Under the pieces are notes generated by a model that saw nothing but the letters and a program-made list of their open reading frames with translations, was not told the DNA's origin and made no database searches. From positions 2,279,224-2,343,223 of the forward strand of contig BCJC01000003.1 in NCBI GenBank assembly GCA_001600175.1: 64,000 nucleotides of DNA. Direction: 5' to 3'. The position numbers and the translations under genes are program-made. Of the stretch, positions 1-12,400 are shown one piece after another. Within the stretch, counting starts at the first letter, position 1. Each line of letters begins with the position of its first letter. This DNA comes from Erythrobasidium yunnanense (lineage: Eukaryota; Basidiomycota; Cystobasidiomycetes; Erythrobasidiales; Erythrobasidiaceae).

Positions 1-2836
1 CTAAAGCGGAGAACGGAGCGTGTAACACTTTTCCTTGAACAGGCCTTTACCTCGCTCTACACCGAGATTCACCTTGAGCGAGCGCAGTCTTTACCTCTTG
101 GTAGAGCAGAGTGGCTGACCCAAAAGTCCTTCTACTCTCCTACTTTAGGAAATTGTTATTGCTCGATTGGGCCGGCTCTTCGATCGCTCTAGAAGCCGAA
201 CTGTTTTGGGAAGTGGTTGAGTGCAAGAAGCTTATCGCTGTCGTCACTGCGGAGTCGCGAGAGAAGATCAGAAGTTCCAAAGCTGTCAACTCCCGTCTCG
301 ATATCCTACAACGCTCTCGCTCTCGCTCACCTCTGCTGCTGCTGCTCCTGCTGTCTCTTCCTTGATGCTCCCACGATACGACCGTCTTCTCCCGCGGATG
401 CCTCGACTTGGACTAATGGTCTGGCTTGGATAGTCTTGAGTAGCGGGCTGGGTCGGACTTGACACACTGCCTTGGGACTGCTTTCTCTCTGCTGCTGCGA
501 CGATGAGAAACAGCGTATGAAAAGGCAGAGTCCTGGTTAGCCTAGTACGAAAGAAGATCCAGCAGGTCCTCCTTCAGTTTTCGCCCGAACACCTGCACAC
601 GCTCTGGACGATCCTTGCGTCGCCAATAGGCTCGGTGCTGACTGACTGATCGCAACAGCTCTAGCTTTGGCCCAAACAACACGCATCATACCGCAACAGC
701 GCAATAAACACGGGACTGATGAATTGCGGAGCGACCTAGAAGATTGCGAATGCATCTGACCTGCTTACAAGCAGCAGCATTCGAGTATACAAAGCTGCCG
801 TACAAGTTCCTGGCTTTCTCCTACTTGTTCTCCGGGAAGTGGAAGACGACTCGCTAAAGTGCGCCCGCTAGATCCGCGCGCCTTCCAACAGTTTCCGCTT
901 GTCAGCAACCCATAAAACAAAATCGCTCTACGCAACTCCTTCTTGCGATGCCGGCCGCTCTCTTTTCTTTCAGCTGAATTTTCGCCTCTGGTGTATTTTG
1001 GATTTTCCTTCCGCAAAAATCGCTATTTTTATTCTGGGATCTGCTATCACCGCGCTGACTGATTGAAGCTGACACTATCGTGTTCATGTCAAGAGATACA
1101 AAGCAAAGGCAAGAGATGCGCTACTTCACTCCCTCTTCTCCCGAGAGTAACCTGGGCGAGGGGGCAGTCTCTGAAAATACCTATACCTCTTGTGCTCGGC
1201 TAGCCCAATCATCGACAGGCCAATCTCACTGCTGTATAAGAGGGCTACAGAGCACCACCTCCTCCGACAAGGCAGCGACTTCTCGTACAAACGTTCTGAG
1301 CCTAGCACCCCTAGGGCTCTTGTAAACGAGTCTTATATCAAGCGAAACTCCCTTATGCTTCAGTCATTCCCTAGCGCTCGCGTTCGCTCTACTGGCGTTG
1401 CTTGCTTCCGGGTCCTTCTCGCGACAGGTTTATTGGCTCTTCCACGATTCAGGCCATTTCCACTAGCCGAGTTCTGAAACATCGGAAAATCCGACTGCTG
1501 CCTCTACGCGTAGCTTTCATGGGCTTTTCACCGAACACTATTCTTCTGTTCTGCACTAGCTCGGACTCAATGTGAGGCAGAGGAGTACTCGATCTTCCTC
1601 AACATCGAGTATGGGACCGCAATGCCAGCTCTAATTGTGGTATATATGAGCGCTGCGTGTGCACGAACACGCTCGAACACGATCAGATTGCTGTATGTAC
1701 CCGGCGAATCACTGATCGATCCTGACATCCGTCAACTTGTTGCCGTCACGAGTCTACAGACTAGAAACGCTCAATGTAGAAACGCTACATGCAACAAGAG
1801 CTGCATTCTTATGTTGTGTGATAGCAGCTCATAGTTCCCTTGTATATGTTGGAAGCTGCTTCCATTCACTCTGCGCACAGCGACAAGCTGTTCCTCGCTT
1901 CTTTGCAACAGAATAACAACGTTACATACCACCATATGCTTCCCGAAGCTTTACACAGGCATATATGACAAGTAACCATTCACATTGCATAAAGCCCGAC
2001 TTGGGAAAGAAGCTTTCGGGCAAATTTTGGCCCCTTCTGGGCTGCTCTTTACTCTGACGGGAATGTCGCATCTAATGGGGTCGTAACATAGAGCGGGATC
2101 TATCTGGAAGCGTAGCTGATGGCTGTCCTGATGGAGCGCTGAAAGCAGTTCCGCCTGGATGTCGCGAGCTTCAGCCTGGCCGGAAGGCCGTTGACAGCGC
2201 CAATCATTCGAGACAAGCAAAGCATAGCGCAGCAGCTCCATCCACACGTCGCGCACACCTACCAACTCTATCGACATAAAGCCTACCACCGCCTTTGCAA
2301 GCTGCGCACGACCCGGGCAATCCGCGGGCTCTCGTCACATTCGAAACGCAAGATCCAAGCGAGCGAGCAAGCGAGCACGAACCAGCGCAACTCTAACTCG
2401 CGTTACTTGGTTCCTATAGCACACTCTCAATACATGAGCAAATAGCCGCGAAGACCTCTTTTACCCGGGGCTTGGATCCTCTTTGTGCAACTCCGCCTGG
2501 CCTGTCGTCTTTGGACTCTATCCACCTTCATTAGATTAGGCTCCTCTTTTCCTTCGCACGTCCGTCGTCTACCCAACACAACTCACGTCTTTCCCGCCCG
2601 ATTCATCAACTCCAAACCGTTCTTGCGTGTCAAGCCAAAGTGTCCCTTCAGTCCAGAACAAGCACGGTGCCCTTTAGGGGACAATTGAAGACATCAACAT
2701 ACGCTAGCTACTGTCCACATCTCCTCTTCTCCCTCCCATACGAGCAATAGAACAAGTTAGACCGGGTTTGGGTTGCAGCAAACAGTCGCAAGACCGAGCT
2801 TAAGGCGGACGTCACATCACACTCTTTTACATCACA
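1..2836. other. Gene-free left flank (about 2.8 kb)
   Basis: No reading frame here exceeds about 110 codons, none carries a motif I recognise, and none can be chained by splice sites into a protein-like product. Composition is mixed rather than AT-rich, without obvious tandem repeats or transposon ends. The last few hundred bases are pyrimidine-rich and lead into the ATG at 2837, so they are probably promoter and 5' UTR. The rest may be intergenic DNA, a non-coding transcript, or the end of a gene lying to the left. I see nothing definable in it. Confidence 0.5.
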
Positions 2837-4040
2837 ATGGTCAACGCTCCCTCCTACGATACCTACGACGAGCCTGTTCAGTCCCTCGTACCGCTACGCC
2901 GTAGCCGCGAATCAGCCCAGGATCTAAGCGTTGATACGTCTCGAAGACCCGCTCCTTTAGAGCAGTATAACGAGATGCTCGCGTCCTTCCTCACCAATCA
3001 ACAGCTCGAACAGGCTAGACTAGTACGGCAGATGGGAGGGGAGGCATCATCAACGCTCCAACCGCCCTTTACTCAGCAGTATCGAACAGCACAGCAAGGC
3101 CCTCCCCTCACTCCTTATCAGTATCATCCTCAGTATTATCATCAGCCGCCTCTACAGCAGCAACAACAGCAACCCGTCCGACGCAGCGAGCCTCATCACC
3201 GAGTCTACGTACTCAGATGTTCGCATTGCGAGGCTTTTCTATGCGACAGGGGCATGCGTGCTGTCCTTCTCCTCAAGCCTCATATCACCCTCTTCTCAAC
3301 AGACACTGCACCTGTCAACTGTGGACCTCTGTATGCTGGCAAGGGAGAAGGGCGAGACGAGCCGGAAGAAGTAGTTGAGCGGACTTGCGAGTGCTTGACG
3401 CAGTCATTGGGCTGCTTCAATTGCGGCAACATCAATGGATGTGAGCATCGCAAACAGCCGAATCGATTGTACGATGCTGACGTTGTCCCCACCTGGCGTC
3501 CAGATCACATCGTTGCACCTTGCACACGCTGCACGGCTTCTGTCACCAAGCACCAAAGGCCAGCCAATGGACATCGCTACGTCTTTCAGTGAGGTTGCCA
3601 GGTATCTGACATCCAAGGTGCCAATCTGATGCATTTGTGTTCAGCCATAACGAAGTCGTGTACGAAGAGCGGAAGTACTATCCTGGCGAGCCGGTATGTC
3701 GATATCAAAGTCAGGAGAGGGCATCGCTGACACGCGAATGCAGGGCGTACGGACTGACTTAGTGAGGAGAAGCGCTCGCGCACCCGAGATCCCTACTCCC
3801 TTGCAGTCGCCGCTCCCAACGCCTTTCATCGAGAACAAAGATCCGAGGGAGCAGCCTTCAACTCCAATCACAACTACAAGTCTGTCTCCTCCGTCCCCGC
3901 CAGCACCGATGCAGCAGAAACGCCGGGGTCTGCAGGAAGGCGATACTGTTTACTGGCATTACCTGATCTCGTCCGGCGAGGTCAGCAAAGCAGTCGATCC
4001 GAAATCGAGAGTCCCGACAGCCTACTCGATTGGTCGGTGA
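2837..4040 (+). CDS. FAM72-like zinc-binding protein
   Basis: Three exons with consistent phases: 2837-3588, 3645-3693, 3744-4040 (about 365 aa). The first ~115 residues are disordered and Q/P-rich. The conserved core then begins at HRVYVLRCSHCEAFLCDRG and continues with CECLTQSLGCFNCGN, PCTRC and GHRYVF, the Cys-pair pattern and order of the animal FAM72 family (VY.LRC..C...C.RGM, CLKCGN, PC..C, NGHFW.F). The core continues across intron 1. The tail after the core is P/S-rich and ends in a W/H motif (TVYWHYLISSG). The family identity rests on these motifs. In vertebrates FAM72A binds the uracil glycosylase UNG2, but no function can be read here. The first splice site matters: reading through it gives a stop directly after the core. 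Confidence 0.8.
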
Positions 4041-4473
4041 AGCCCTTTCTAGCATTTATCGCAGCGCATCCTCGTTCTCCCTCGGTATACCATCATCTGT
4101 CTCCACCTTAGTCCTTACAGCAAGCATATCAGTCCTCGCAGGTACCTTGTAAGTGTGAACGCGAATCTAAGCCGAGATCAGAATGCTGATGACCGCTATA
4201 CAGGTAGCCAGCTTCCGGCAGTAATCGAAGCAGACTTAGTAATATGTTATATAGCTGTATCAGGCACCCTTTGGTCAACACCCTGTTCAAGGGTGCATCT
4301 ACTCCAAATTCTTCTTGGCATAATCGAGATGCTCGAGCCAGCATTCGTGCTAATTACACGCCACGCTCTGTACTTTTAGTCACTCACCATATAGCATACA
4401 CGACCGTGTCTACATCCATAAAATAGAAAACCACGTAATCTTCTTGACCTGAAGGCGACCCTTTCGACTGTCC
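4041..4473. other. Intergenic spacer
   Basis: This 433-bp gap lies between two genes on the same strand. It probably carries the 3' end of the FAM72-like gene and the promoter of the HNH-like gene. No ORF in it has protein-like composition and I see no repeat. Confidence 0.5.
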
Positions 4474-5189
4474 ATGCCCATCGACATCGAGCGAGCTACA
4501 TATGCCCTCAACGAAGCCTTAATGCCATATATCGTGGCTCGAAGCTCATTCGACGATGTCGACGATACAGTCGAGTTTCTGGTGAACGAGATCCAAGATT
4601 CCGGCATCGAGCTCTCGACAGAGGCGCAAGATGGCACTGACGCGCGTACCCTGGAAGAATTGGAAGCCCATCCTCTGAAAAGCCTGCTGCACACACATCT
4701 ATGCGATTTGATGGATGTTCCGGCAAATGACGTGCCGTTCGTTCTGGAGGACTTTCTCGATACTTACCAGCGTGGTATTCCTGAAGTAGGCGAGGAAGAA
4801 GAGGAAGATCGGTCGAATGAAAGGATATGCGAGCTCTGCGAACGCCCTGCTCCGCTTACCGAACATCACTTGATACCGCGTACAGAGCACGCGCTTATGA
4901 TCAAGCGAGGCATCTTCACGCAAGCAGAATGTATGTAGTACCGTCCTATGTGTCTCTGTACTGCTTGGTATGCTGATAGAAGAACACTGAGACAGGTCAG
5001 CGACGCATCTCGATGCTTTGCCGACCGTGCCATTCGGCTTGTCATCGTGCCCGCACTACGCGTGAGCTTGCTGTGGACTACAATACAGTGGAGAAGCTGC
5101 TAGAAATTCCAGAGGTAGCAAGATTTGCAGAGTGGAACTCTAAGCGTAAAGTACTGGTCAAGGCCGTACAGAAGCGGAAGAGGAGATAG
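4474..5189 (+). CDS. HNH-endonuclease-like protein
   Basis: Two exons, 4474-4930 and 4996-5189 (216 aa). The intron splits a Cys codon and ends at ACAG. The N-terminal ~115 residues are acidic and probably helical. The C-terminal part has CELCER, then EHHLIPRT, then CRPCHSACHR, the arrangement of a treble-clef HNH domain: two CxxC pairs around an HH dyad. A basic tail KRKRR may be a nuclear localisation signal. The helical region after the second CxxC (LAVDYNTVEKLLEIPEV) matches a layout I associate with uncharacterised fungal HNH-like proteins. Catalytic activity is inferred only from the HH pair. The stop lies 48 bp from the stop of PRI2, so the two genes are convergent. Confidence 0.7.
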
Positions 5190-5237
5190 TCTCAGTGCTC
5201 AAAGATATCACAACAATACTCGTGCGAAAAGCTCAGA

Positions 5238-7079
5238 CTATATGTCTACTTCCATGGTATCCTCTTCCTTCTTGGCGCCCTCCTGCGAAGTTGCTGGTGC
5301 ATCTGCAGTACCGCCGTTGGCCATCTTCTCCAGCTCTCTCGACTTCTCGAAGTAGCGATTCGGATGCGACACGCTTTCTCCGTTACCTAAGCCGTCACCC
5401 TTCTTGACATCGTATTTCCTGGCATGCGTAATCTCAAAGACACGCGTACAGGCTACGTGATAATGCTGGGATTTAGTTGCATCGAGGATCTCCTTGATTT
5501 GCGAAGGATCGGATATGCCGTACGAAGACAAAAGGAGCGATTGGAGAGCGGGAGGGGAGAAATGACGATAAGGACAGCCATGCGAGTCTTGCGTTCCAGG
5601 CTGGTCAGAGGTGAGAATCCGCTGACAGCTATAAGAAGAACTTAGTCAGCGGTCGTTGGTGGATACAAGCTAGTCGACATACTCTTTCGGCGCGTAGTTC
5701 TTTCTGCCACCCTCTAGACCATATCCGTGTCGAATGTTGTACCTGTGTTCCTTGTTGAATTTATCATCTGTCATGTTGGCGAACGATTTCCTCCAAAAGA
5801 TCAGAGCTTCTTCTATAGAAACGCCCAGACCCTTGATGAATAGATTAAATTGCTGTCTACCGAAGTGCTTGAGATGCTTTGTCGTGCGAAGAGTGCTATT
5901 GAGATTCTTCATACATGCAGGAGCATGCCTGTTGACGAGATCATAAACCATGGCTGCAGTAATATGCTCTCCATTCGCATTCTCGGCTGAGTAGCTGTAC
6001 TCTGAAGAGATACCAGCCATGAAGCCCATAGACAGATGATCTAAGACGGACATCAGGCGATCATCTTCGTCGAGACGCGGTAAAGCGCGTGCGGTCATCT
6101 AGATTGACAGAGGAATTGGTCAGTCTCGCGACAAGAAATGCAGTGTTTCGCTTAGCTTACATCGAGAGCCTTGTCCAATCTATTCGTGAACTCTGCAATG
6201 ACAAGCGATATCTGCTGGCTCATCGGCACATATGCCTGACCTTTTGTGAGGTACACCCTCCTCTTCTCGACCAGATCGCATACTTTCGTCCAGTGTACCT
6301 ATATACAGAGTCAAAGTAAGCTTGAGTGGACCAGATGTGTAGGGTAACCTACCTTGAAGTACACCTCAGACTCCCACGTTTTGGTTAAATATGGGGCTGC
6401 TGCCAGAAGTTGCTCTTTCAATGCATTCTTCTCTCCGTCCGACACAGGTTCCCAGTCGAAGTTGAGACTGTTAAGGAAGGCATGTCGCTCGTCTGCCGCG
6501 TCCGTGTCGAATCGTATCCTAAACAAGGTCGATTCGGCTTTGATGAAGCGTGTCCGTAGCTCTTGCCTGGCAGCGAGACGCGTCAGTATCGTCCTGAAAG
6601 ATGTACTGCTAGCTTGAAATCATCTCACGTCCTGCAGAAGGCCAGACGTAGCACGAAATGTCCAATATGGTCTTTCCGGCGTTCTTCTTCGAGGTTCTCG
6701 CGAACAGCCGTGTTGCTTGCCAGCGGTAGGAATTGCTTCAATCTTGGGGCTATTACTCTTGCTATCTCATCGATGGGCCGCCCTCTCGTCAAAAGCGCTT
6801 CGATGTCGGCCAGAACTGGTCGTCCAAAACAGCACGAGAAAGTCAGCTTGAAACGGCACCAGTTTACTGTGATACCAGCTTACCTCTCAGTCTATCCAAC
6901 GCCCATGCCTCGAACTGCTCTATCGTGACTTCTTCGAGCGGCGGCCTTTCGTAGAAACTCAGGCGGAAAGGGTAGAGCGCTGGGATCCCGCTGCCAGCTT
7001 TGCCTGGCCCGCCAGAACGTCCAAGATTGTGTCGAGCGACTTCTCCTCGTGCTCCTGTAGGGTTTCCTGACCGAAACAT
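5238..7079 (-). CDS. PRI2: DNA primase large subunit
   Basis: Six exons (6884-7079, 6629-6815, 6353-6593, 6161-6298, 5683-6098, 5238-5628) join in phase to 522 aa, the normal family length. The N-terminal domain opens with SFYERPPLEEVTIEQFE, a strongly conserved primase motif. The C-terminal domain has four Cys at CMKNL, DCQRI, HGCPYRH and HYHVAC. Their spacing (77, 16 and 41 residues between) matches the iron-sulfur cluster of eukaryotic PriL. The tail HPNRYFEKSREL is also typical. The product pairs with the catalytic primase subunit and Pol alpha to start Okazaki fragments. All splice sites are GT-AG. The family call is essentially certain. Confidence 0.95.
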
Positions 7080-7438
7080 GTTTTTGGCGTGAAAACAACG
7101 CGTAAATTGGTCGCGCGTGTTTGATGTTCTGGGTCAAAGATGTAGCAAGGCGACAGAAGGCAATGAAAGCTTGTTATACGATGTAACTATCTCACTCATT
7201 ACCACGGAACAGCTTGACGAAGCATACTATCGACAACAACAAACCGCTAGCGAGTAATCCCTCCCTTTTCGTCTAATCTAAGGCTATACGACATATGATT
7301 TATATCATGCACCAGATTTTAGTACCCGTCTCTAATCGCAGCAGCACATCAAGCCATTGCGCTGCTGCTGATGCTCGATGTCTGCTAGGTACGGATGCTG
7401 GATCTGTTGCACATACGCAGCTTCTTAGCGAGATGCAC
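7080..7438. other. Intergenic spacer upstream of PRI2
   Basis: This 359-bp stretch holds the presumed PRI2 promoter and the 3' region of the next minus-strand gene. It contains no protein-like reading frame and no recognisable repeat. Confidence 0.45.
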
Positions 7439-8341
7439 TCATAAGACGTGCATATATCGACCTACCCATTGATCATATGGCTGAAACTTCGCTCTTGCCT
7501 GACCGGCACCACTCCCAGGCGCGACAGTAGAAGCTCCGCCTGCTGCACTGCCAGCTCCATAGACAGACATTGGAGCTTGCTTCTGATATCCAGCAGAGTT
7601 TGCGCCAGTATTAGTATACGCCTTCGATTGCGACAGGTACATTTGCCCATTACGAGATACCGAAGTCCCCGCTCGCGACATTGTAGCTGCACCCGGCATC
7701 CAGACCTGCGAAGGTGCAGTAGGCGGAGAGGTCGGATCGGAGAAGCCTGACTGAATGACCATAGGCGGCTGGTTCGGCGAAACGAAGACGGATCCAGGGC
7801 GACTTCTACCGCCATAGTGAGCTGGTGTAGGGGCACTAGGCATGGCAGCTGAAGGTGGAAAGAAAGCTGGCGTTTGCAGCTGAGCTTGAGGTTGGCTGTA
7901 AGGCGGGTACGAGGTGATGGGAGCTGGCTGAGCAGGTATAGCGCCGTGTCGCGAGGGCGGTTGAGGCTGGAAATACGAGCCTGCTTGCTGACCTGATCAG
8001 ACTCAAGAAGTCCGGGCGAGAACAGAGTCTGATATAGATTGGAGGCTGGCAGGCTAACAGCTCGTTGCAGCTCGCTACCCATACCAGCATTCGCAGAGTT
8101 GATGATCGGAGTGGCTGCAAACGGATTGCCTGCAGGCTAGAGAGACCACGTTAGCCTAGCAGACTTGCTCAAAATTTATGGCGAAGTTCACCTTCGATGG
8201 ACTAGAGCTTCCAGCAGGCATCTGCACGTTCAGGTCATCTTGGATCTGTGCTTCTTCTAGTGGATCTTGAAGCACGGCAGCTGGCATCGAATTGCTTCTA
8301 GCAACCTTGTTCCGCTTGCGATGACTACGTTGCCGTTCCAT
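7439..8341 (-). CDS. Disordered P/Q/S/A-rich protein with an NPF motif
   Basis: The best model has exons 8192-8341, 8085-8136 and 7439-7980 (247 aa from the ATG in MERQRSHRKRNK). I do not recognise the family. The protein starts with a basic patch, carries an NPF tripeptide (PAGNPFAAT, a typical EH-domain ligand), then long low-complexity stretches rich in Pro, Gln, Ser and Ala, and ends in FQPYDQWVGRYMHVL. Exon 3 was placed by choosing the frame with coherent low-complexity composition and a good GTATGG donor; the competing 206-codon frame reads as noise. More exons probably lie upstream to about 8734 (donors GTAAGC and GTGAGT are visible there) but the phases did not resolve. An endocytic adaptor is possible but speculative. 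Confidence 0.5.
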
Positions 8342-9097
8342 GGCTGCAGGTGGAAAAGCTTCACCTAAGACTGGCTCTCGTAAGCTCTGCCTTAAGCTGT
8401 TGTGAGCTGCTCCTTGATAACGTCCTAGTGCGACAGAAGGTAAAGCATAGATCAGCGAGTATTCCAGTGGTGCGGTACTACAGCTTGTTCTGGCTTTACA
8501 AACCCGGGAGATGCGCTGCAGCGATTGAAGAGTAGATGATAGAAGAGATAGACGGGGCACGAGGGTGGAAAAGTCCATTAGCATATATGCAAATTTCCAT
8601 CGGTCGACTGCCGGACAGACTCACCGGCGTGATGCAGTGCAGAAGCTGTCGATCGTGGCTATCAAGGTTCACAGGTCAGTGAAGTTCCTCGATGTCACCA
8701 TGGCAGCTTCTGCTTACCCTGGTGACCGTCTCATAGCGGTACGGTCTTTCGGTGTTTGAGAAGGTTTGGGGCAGACACACAGACCGTCAGTGACTCGATT
8801 AGGAAAAGGGCACAGCGCTTTTCTGCTGCTTTCAACGTATGGACCGTTATGTCCCGTCTCGCCTCTATTCGACCTACCTATCTCGAGGGTTGAGGTAGTG
8901 CGAGGGGACGACTTCTGCATCTGGACCGAAGCTTCTGGCCAGAGCTACATCCGTAGCTGACCGTGGTGCTTGCTGGACCCCACTTGGCGCCTCGCTTGGC
9001 AGAAAGTAAGACATAGCTTGTAGCTGGACGCTCCGAGGTTGGATTAGTGTTCTGCTGTCGCTATCATTACGAGGGCCAGATCGTTCGACTGCACGGA

Positions 9098-9480
9098 ATG
9101 ATGGTGTCTATAGACATGCTGCCTGCTGCACTGCCTGAGGTCGCGAGGAAAATTTTGTCATACGTCGGACTGTCAGACGGTCGACCATCTTTTGACCGAT
9201 TGGACGGAACTCCTGTCATATAACCTTGAAGATCGATGCCCTTGTTTGCTCTGTATGGCCTGTCCTACACTTCGACCGTTAGATGAGTTGCGATCAGTCG
9301 AACCTTACAGTTTGCGTACTTTGAAAAGGGACGTTAGCATATCACCGCGATGGCAGTATACTTGGCATGAGCTTTACAACGAGCATCTGAAGGAAGTTTT
9401 GCGATGCGTCGAGTGGGTCCAGAAGCTGGTTGGGAGTGGCAGGCCAGGCTGTTGTTGCCGCATTCAGCGCTTTTTCGTAG
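9098..9480 (+). CDS. Possible F-box-like protein
   Basis: A short ORF from 9098 reads LPAALPEVARKILSYVGLSD, close to the N-terminal half of an F-box. A GT donor at 9180 and an AG before 9283 join it in phase to a second block (exon 9283 onward) containing DELRSVEPYSLRTLKRDV and TWHELYNEHLKEVLRCVEW. The product looks like an F-box with following helices. The 3' end is unclear: the open frame runs on into DNA antisense to the last MRE11 exon, so I stop it near 9480. The ~103-nt intron is longer than its neighbours. F-box proteins recruit substrates to SCF ubiquitin ligases. The call is tentative and rests on pattern only. Confidence 0.35.
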
Positions 9481-12400
9481 CTCTCTTCTTAGCGGGTTCA
9501 TCATCTGAGCTGTCATCCAGCTCGATGGCATTCGCGACTTCGTCATCGTCGTCGCTATCATCCTGGAAACGGAGATCAGCATGCAAACTGTGTCAGCGAA
9601 GGCGGTCTGGGTCGAACGAAGTGGAGATCACTCACCTCCACCTGCTTCTTGCTCTTCGAAGTCGAGGCTTTGGCTGCTGTTCTAGTGCTTGTGCTCTTCG
9701 ACGGAGCGTATCTAGATGACGAGGCACTCCCGAAGCTGAGTTGGGATTGTTTGGCGCTTGCAGCAGTCTTCTTCGCAGCAGCAGTCGTTTTGGAGGTAGC
9801 TGCAGCTTTCTTTGCGGGTGCTTTCTTCTTTGGCGCAACTTCTTCCGAGTCGTTATCGTCTGAGTCATCGTTGAACTGGATTGATGATACAAAGGATCAG
9901 CAAAGACATCGCGCTGTACGACGGAGGGCTCGCTCACTAGTTGCTCCTTCTTCTTGCCCTTGCTAGATGCAGCAGCTTTGCTTGTTGCTGCTTTCCCTTT
10001 TCCTTTTGCCTTCGATTTCGGTCCATCCGATTCATCGACTGACATTTTATCGAAGTCACTACCCTCCTCTTCCTGTTCTTCCTCCTCCTCTTCCTCTTCT
10101 TCAGCGGCCTTTCCTTTGCCTTTTGCTGATTTCTTGGCATTCTTCTCTTCGAAAGCCTGTGCTAGCTTGTCTTTTGTTTCGACCATCCCTTTCTCAATCT
10201 CTTCGTCTGTGTCGGCGTGTTCATCTCTGTCTCCCTTTGCGATAGTGTCTTGTTGCTGCTTGAGTGTCTTGGTGATGAAGCTGGTGGGAAGTAGAGATAT
10301 GTCAGCGCACAGTCTAAGCGAAAGCTCCAGTCGATTCAATAAGTTTAACTTACGATTCGATAGCATGCTTATCATCCTTCTCGACGAATGCATTGACAGC
10401 ATAAGCGATTCCATTTTCATGGAGCATCTGCAGTGTCTGAGCTTCTAAATACTGTCTAACAAGTGTCTCCACCTTGATCTTCTCGATCTTCTCTGGCAGT
10501 TCACCCGCAAAGTTTCTCGGATCGAGTCCTTCAGGCTCATCGATAGTGATCTTCTTGCCATTCCGGTTGATGACTTTCTTCTTGAAGAATTGTACGATAT
10601 CACGCGGATTTGCTACTTTGTCTGTGAAGTCCTGCCCGAAACGTTGTGGATTGCCGACTTCGTACCCTGTGTACTCAACGCGTATACGAATGAGAGGTAG
10701 CATTTTCGGAGGTCGATCTTCGTCATCTGCGTATAGCTGTTCCCACTCTTCGTTGACTCTGACGATAAGCTCATTGACCTGTGTAGCTATTCTCAGCTTA
10801 TGAACAACGGTGGTAATCGAAAGAGGAGAAAACTCACCCTCTTCTTCAGGTACTTGTTGACCTGCACCTTATTCTCTAAAGATTCGCCTTCGATCTCAGC
10901 GACGTCGCTAAGCACTATATCGTCCATAACGAATGGTCTGACTGTTCTGAGCCTAAGTTTCTGCATATCAAACTTTCTTCCCTGAATCTTAAGCAGGCCA
11001 ACATGTTTAGGAACAGCTTCTCCAGCTGCTAAAGAGGTAGCTACGCTGGAGCCTGGTTGAGAAATATAGTAGTTTTTGCCAGTGACGGGTTCGGGATCGA
11101 TTCGGCAGTCGTGTTCGTGTCCCCAGACTATTAAGTCTACTTCGTCTCCAAAGCCATTCTCAGGTACAGAGTTTTTCGGGCCTCGAGGAGCCCTGTGCAG
11201 TGCAGAAAGACCAATCAGCCGATGCTCGAAGTCGTAAAATGGCGTGCTCACCTATTCTGATGGATGAGAAGAAGATTGAACCATTCGTGTGGGTTCTCAG
11301 CCGGTCTGAACATGCTTATCCTATTCTTCCTCATCTCCGCATGAAATCGTTCGTCTCTGATATTCCCGACCCCAAACATAGCCAGTTTCGTGTTTCCCTT
11401 CTTCAGTAGGACAGGCTTCACTTGTATTCCAGATGCAAGAGCTTCTTCGTCTGTAGAAGCTTCGCCTGGAAGCTCCTGACGTCCGAAATAGGTCACCAGC
11501 CCGCTCGCTGATAGAATGTCTAGAGCACACAGAGCACCCTCGGGACCAGCTCCTTGTGGATCATCGTGATTTCCATGAATAGAAAAGACAGGTAAGCCGA
11601 TGTTATAGTTCGGATCTTCATAGTTGATAGGTGGGAAGCTGTAGAAGAAACCCATGAGCAGAGCTATACTTATCAGGATACAAGATGACGTACTTATAGC
11701 CAGTCTGCAAGCCGACTCCGACATCCGAAACGATCTCTAGACTAATTGGACGCGGTCCCATGCAGTGTTCCCTAAGAAGTGCCATTGTCTGGTGCAAGGA
11801 TGATCTCGAAGGCTTGTTTTCGTGAAAGAGATCTCCAGCTAACAGTAACATGTCGACCTGCAGATTATTGGTCAGCTACTAGCAGACGGATACGCGAACT
11901 ACTAAACGCGTACATCGTTTTGTTGGGCAAGCTGCAGGATTTCCTTGAATGTCTCGATGGAGTCTCTTCCGCGTACTGGATCACGTTCACCATATCCAAT
12001 GTGATTATCCGTTGCCAGCAGGATCTGAACGAGAGATCCGGTTAACGTGATCCTCATTGATTTCGATGCACTCACTTTGATACAGTCCTCCTCTCGCTCT
12101 TCATCAGGACGTATAGTAGCAGTAGGCAGAAGACCTTCTGGAGCACCGTCCTCGTCATAGCCATTCTCATCCTGCAACTCGTCGTCCTCGCCGTCATGAC
12201 CGTTCGTAGCAGCAGGTACATTCAAGGGTGGAGGGAGTTCAGGAGTAGGAGATCTAGTAGCAGTGGTAGCAGTGTTACGAGAGGTGGAAGCAGCTGGCTT
12301 TCTAGATGACGCGGTTTTCGAGCTGGTTGATGCAACAGCTGGCTGAGACGTAGCCAGTTCATCGCGCTCTTCGTCGTCGTCGTCATCATCGTCAATATCG

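Noticed and set aside
7462-8082. 206-codon minus-strand frame overlapping the disordered NPF protein
   Set aside because: Its composition is random-like, whereas the shifted frame gives coherent P/Q/S-rich sequence and good splice sites.
9954-10448. Plus-strand frame of 164 codons rich in Ser, Phe and Leu
   Set aside because: It is antisense to the Lys/Glu-rich C-terminus of MRE11, whose exons are supported by phase and motifs.
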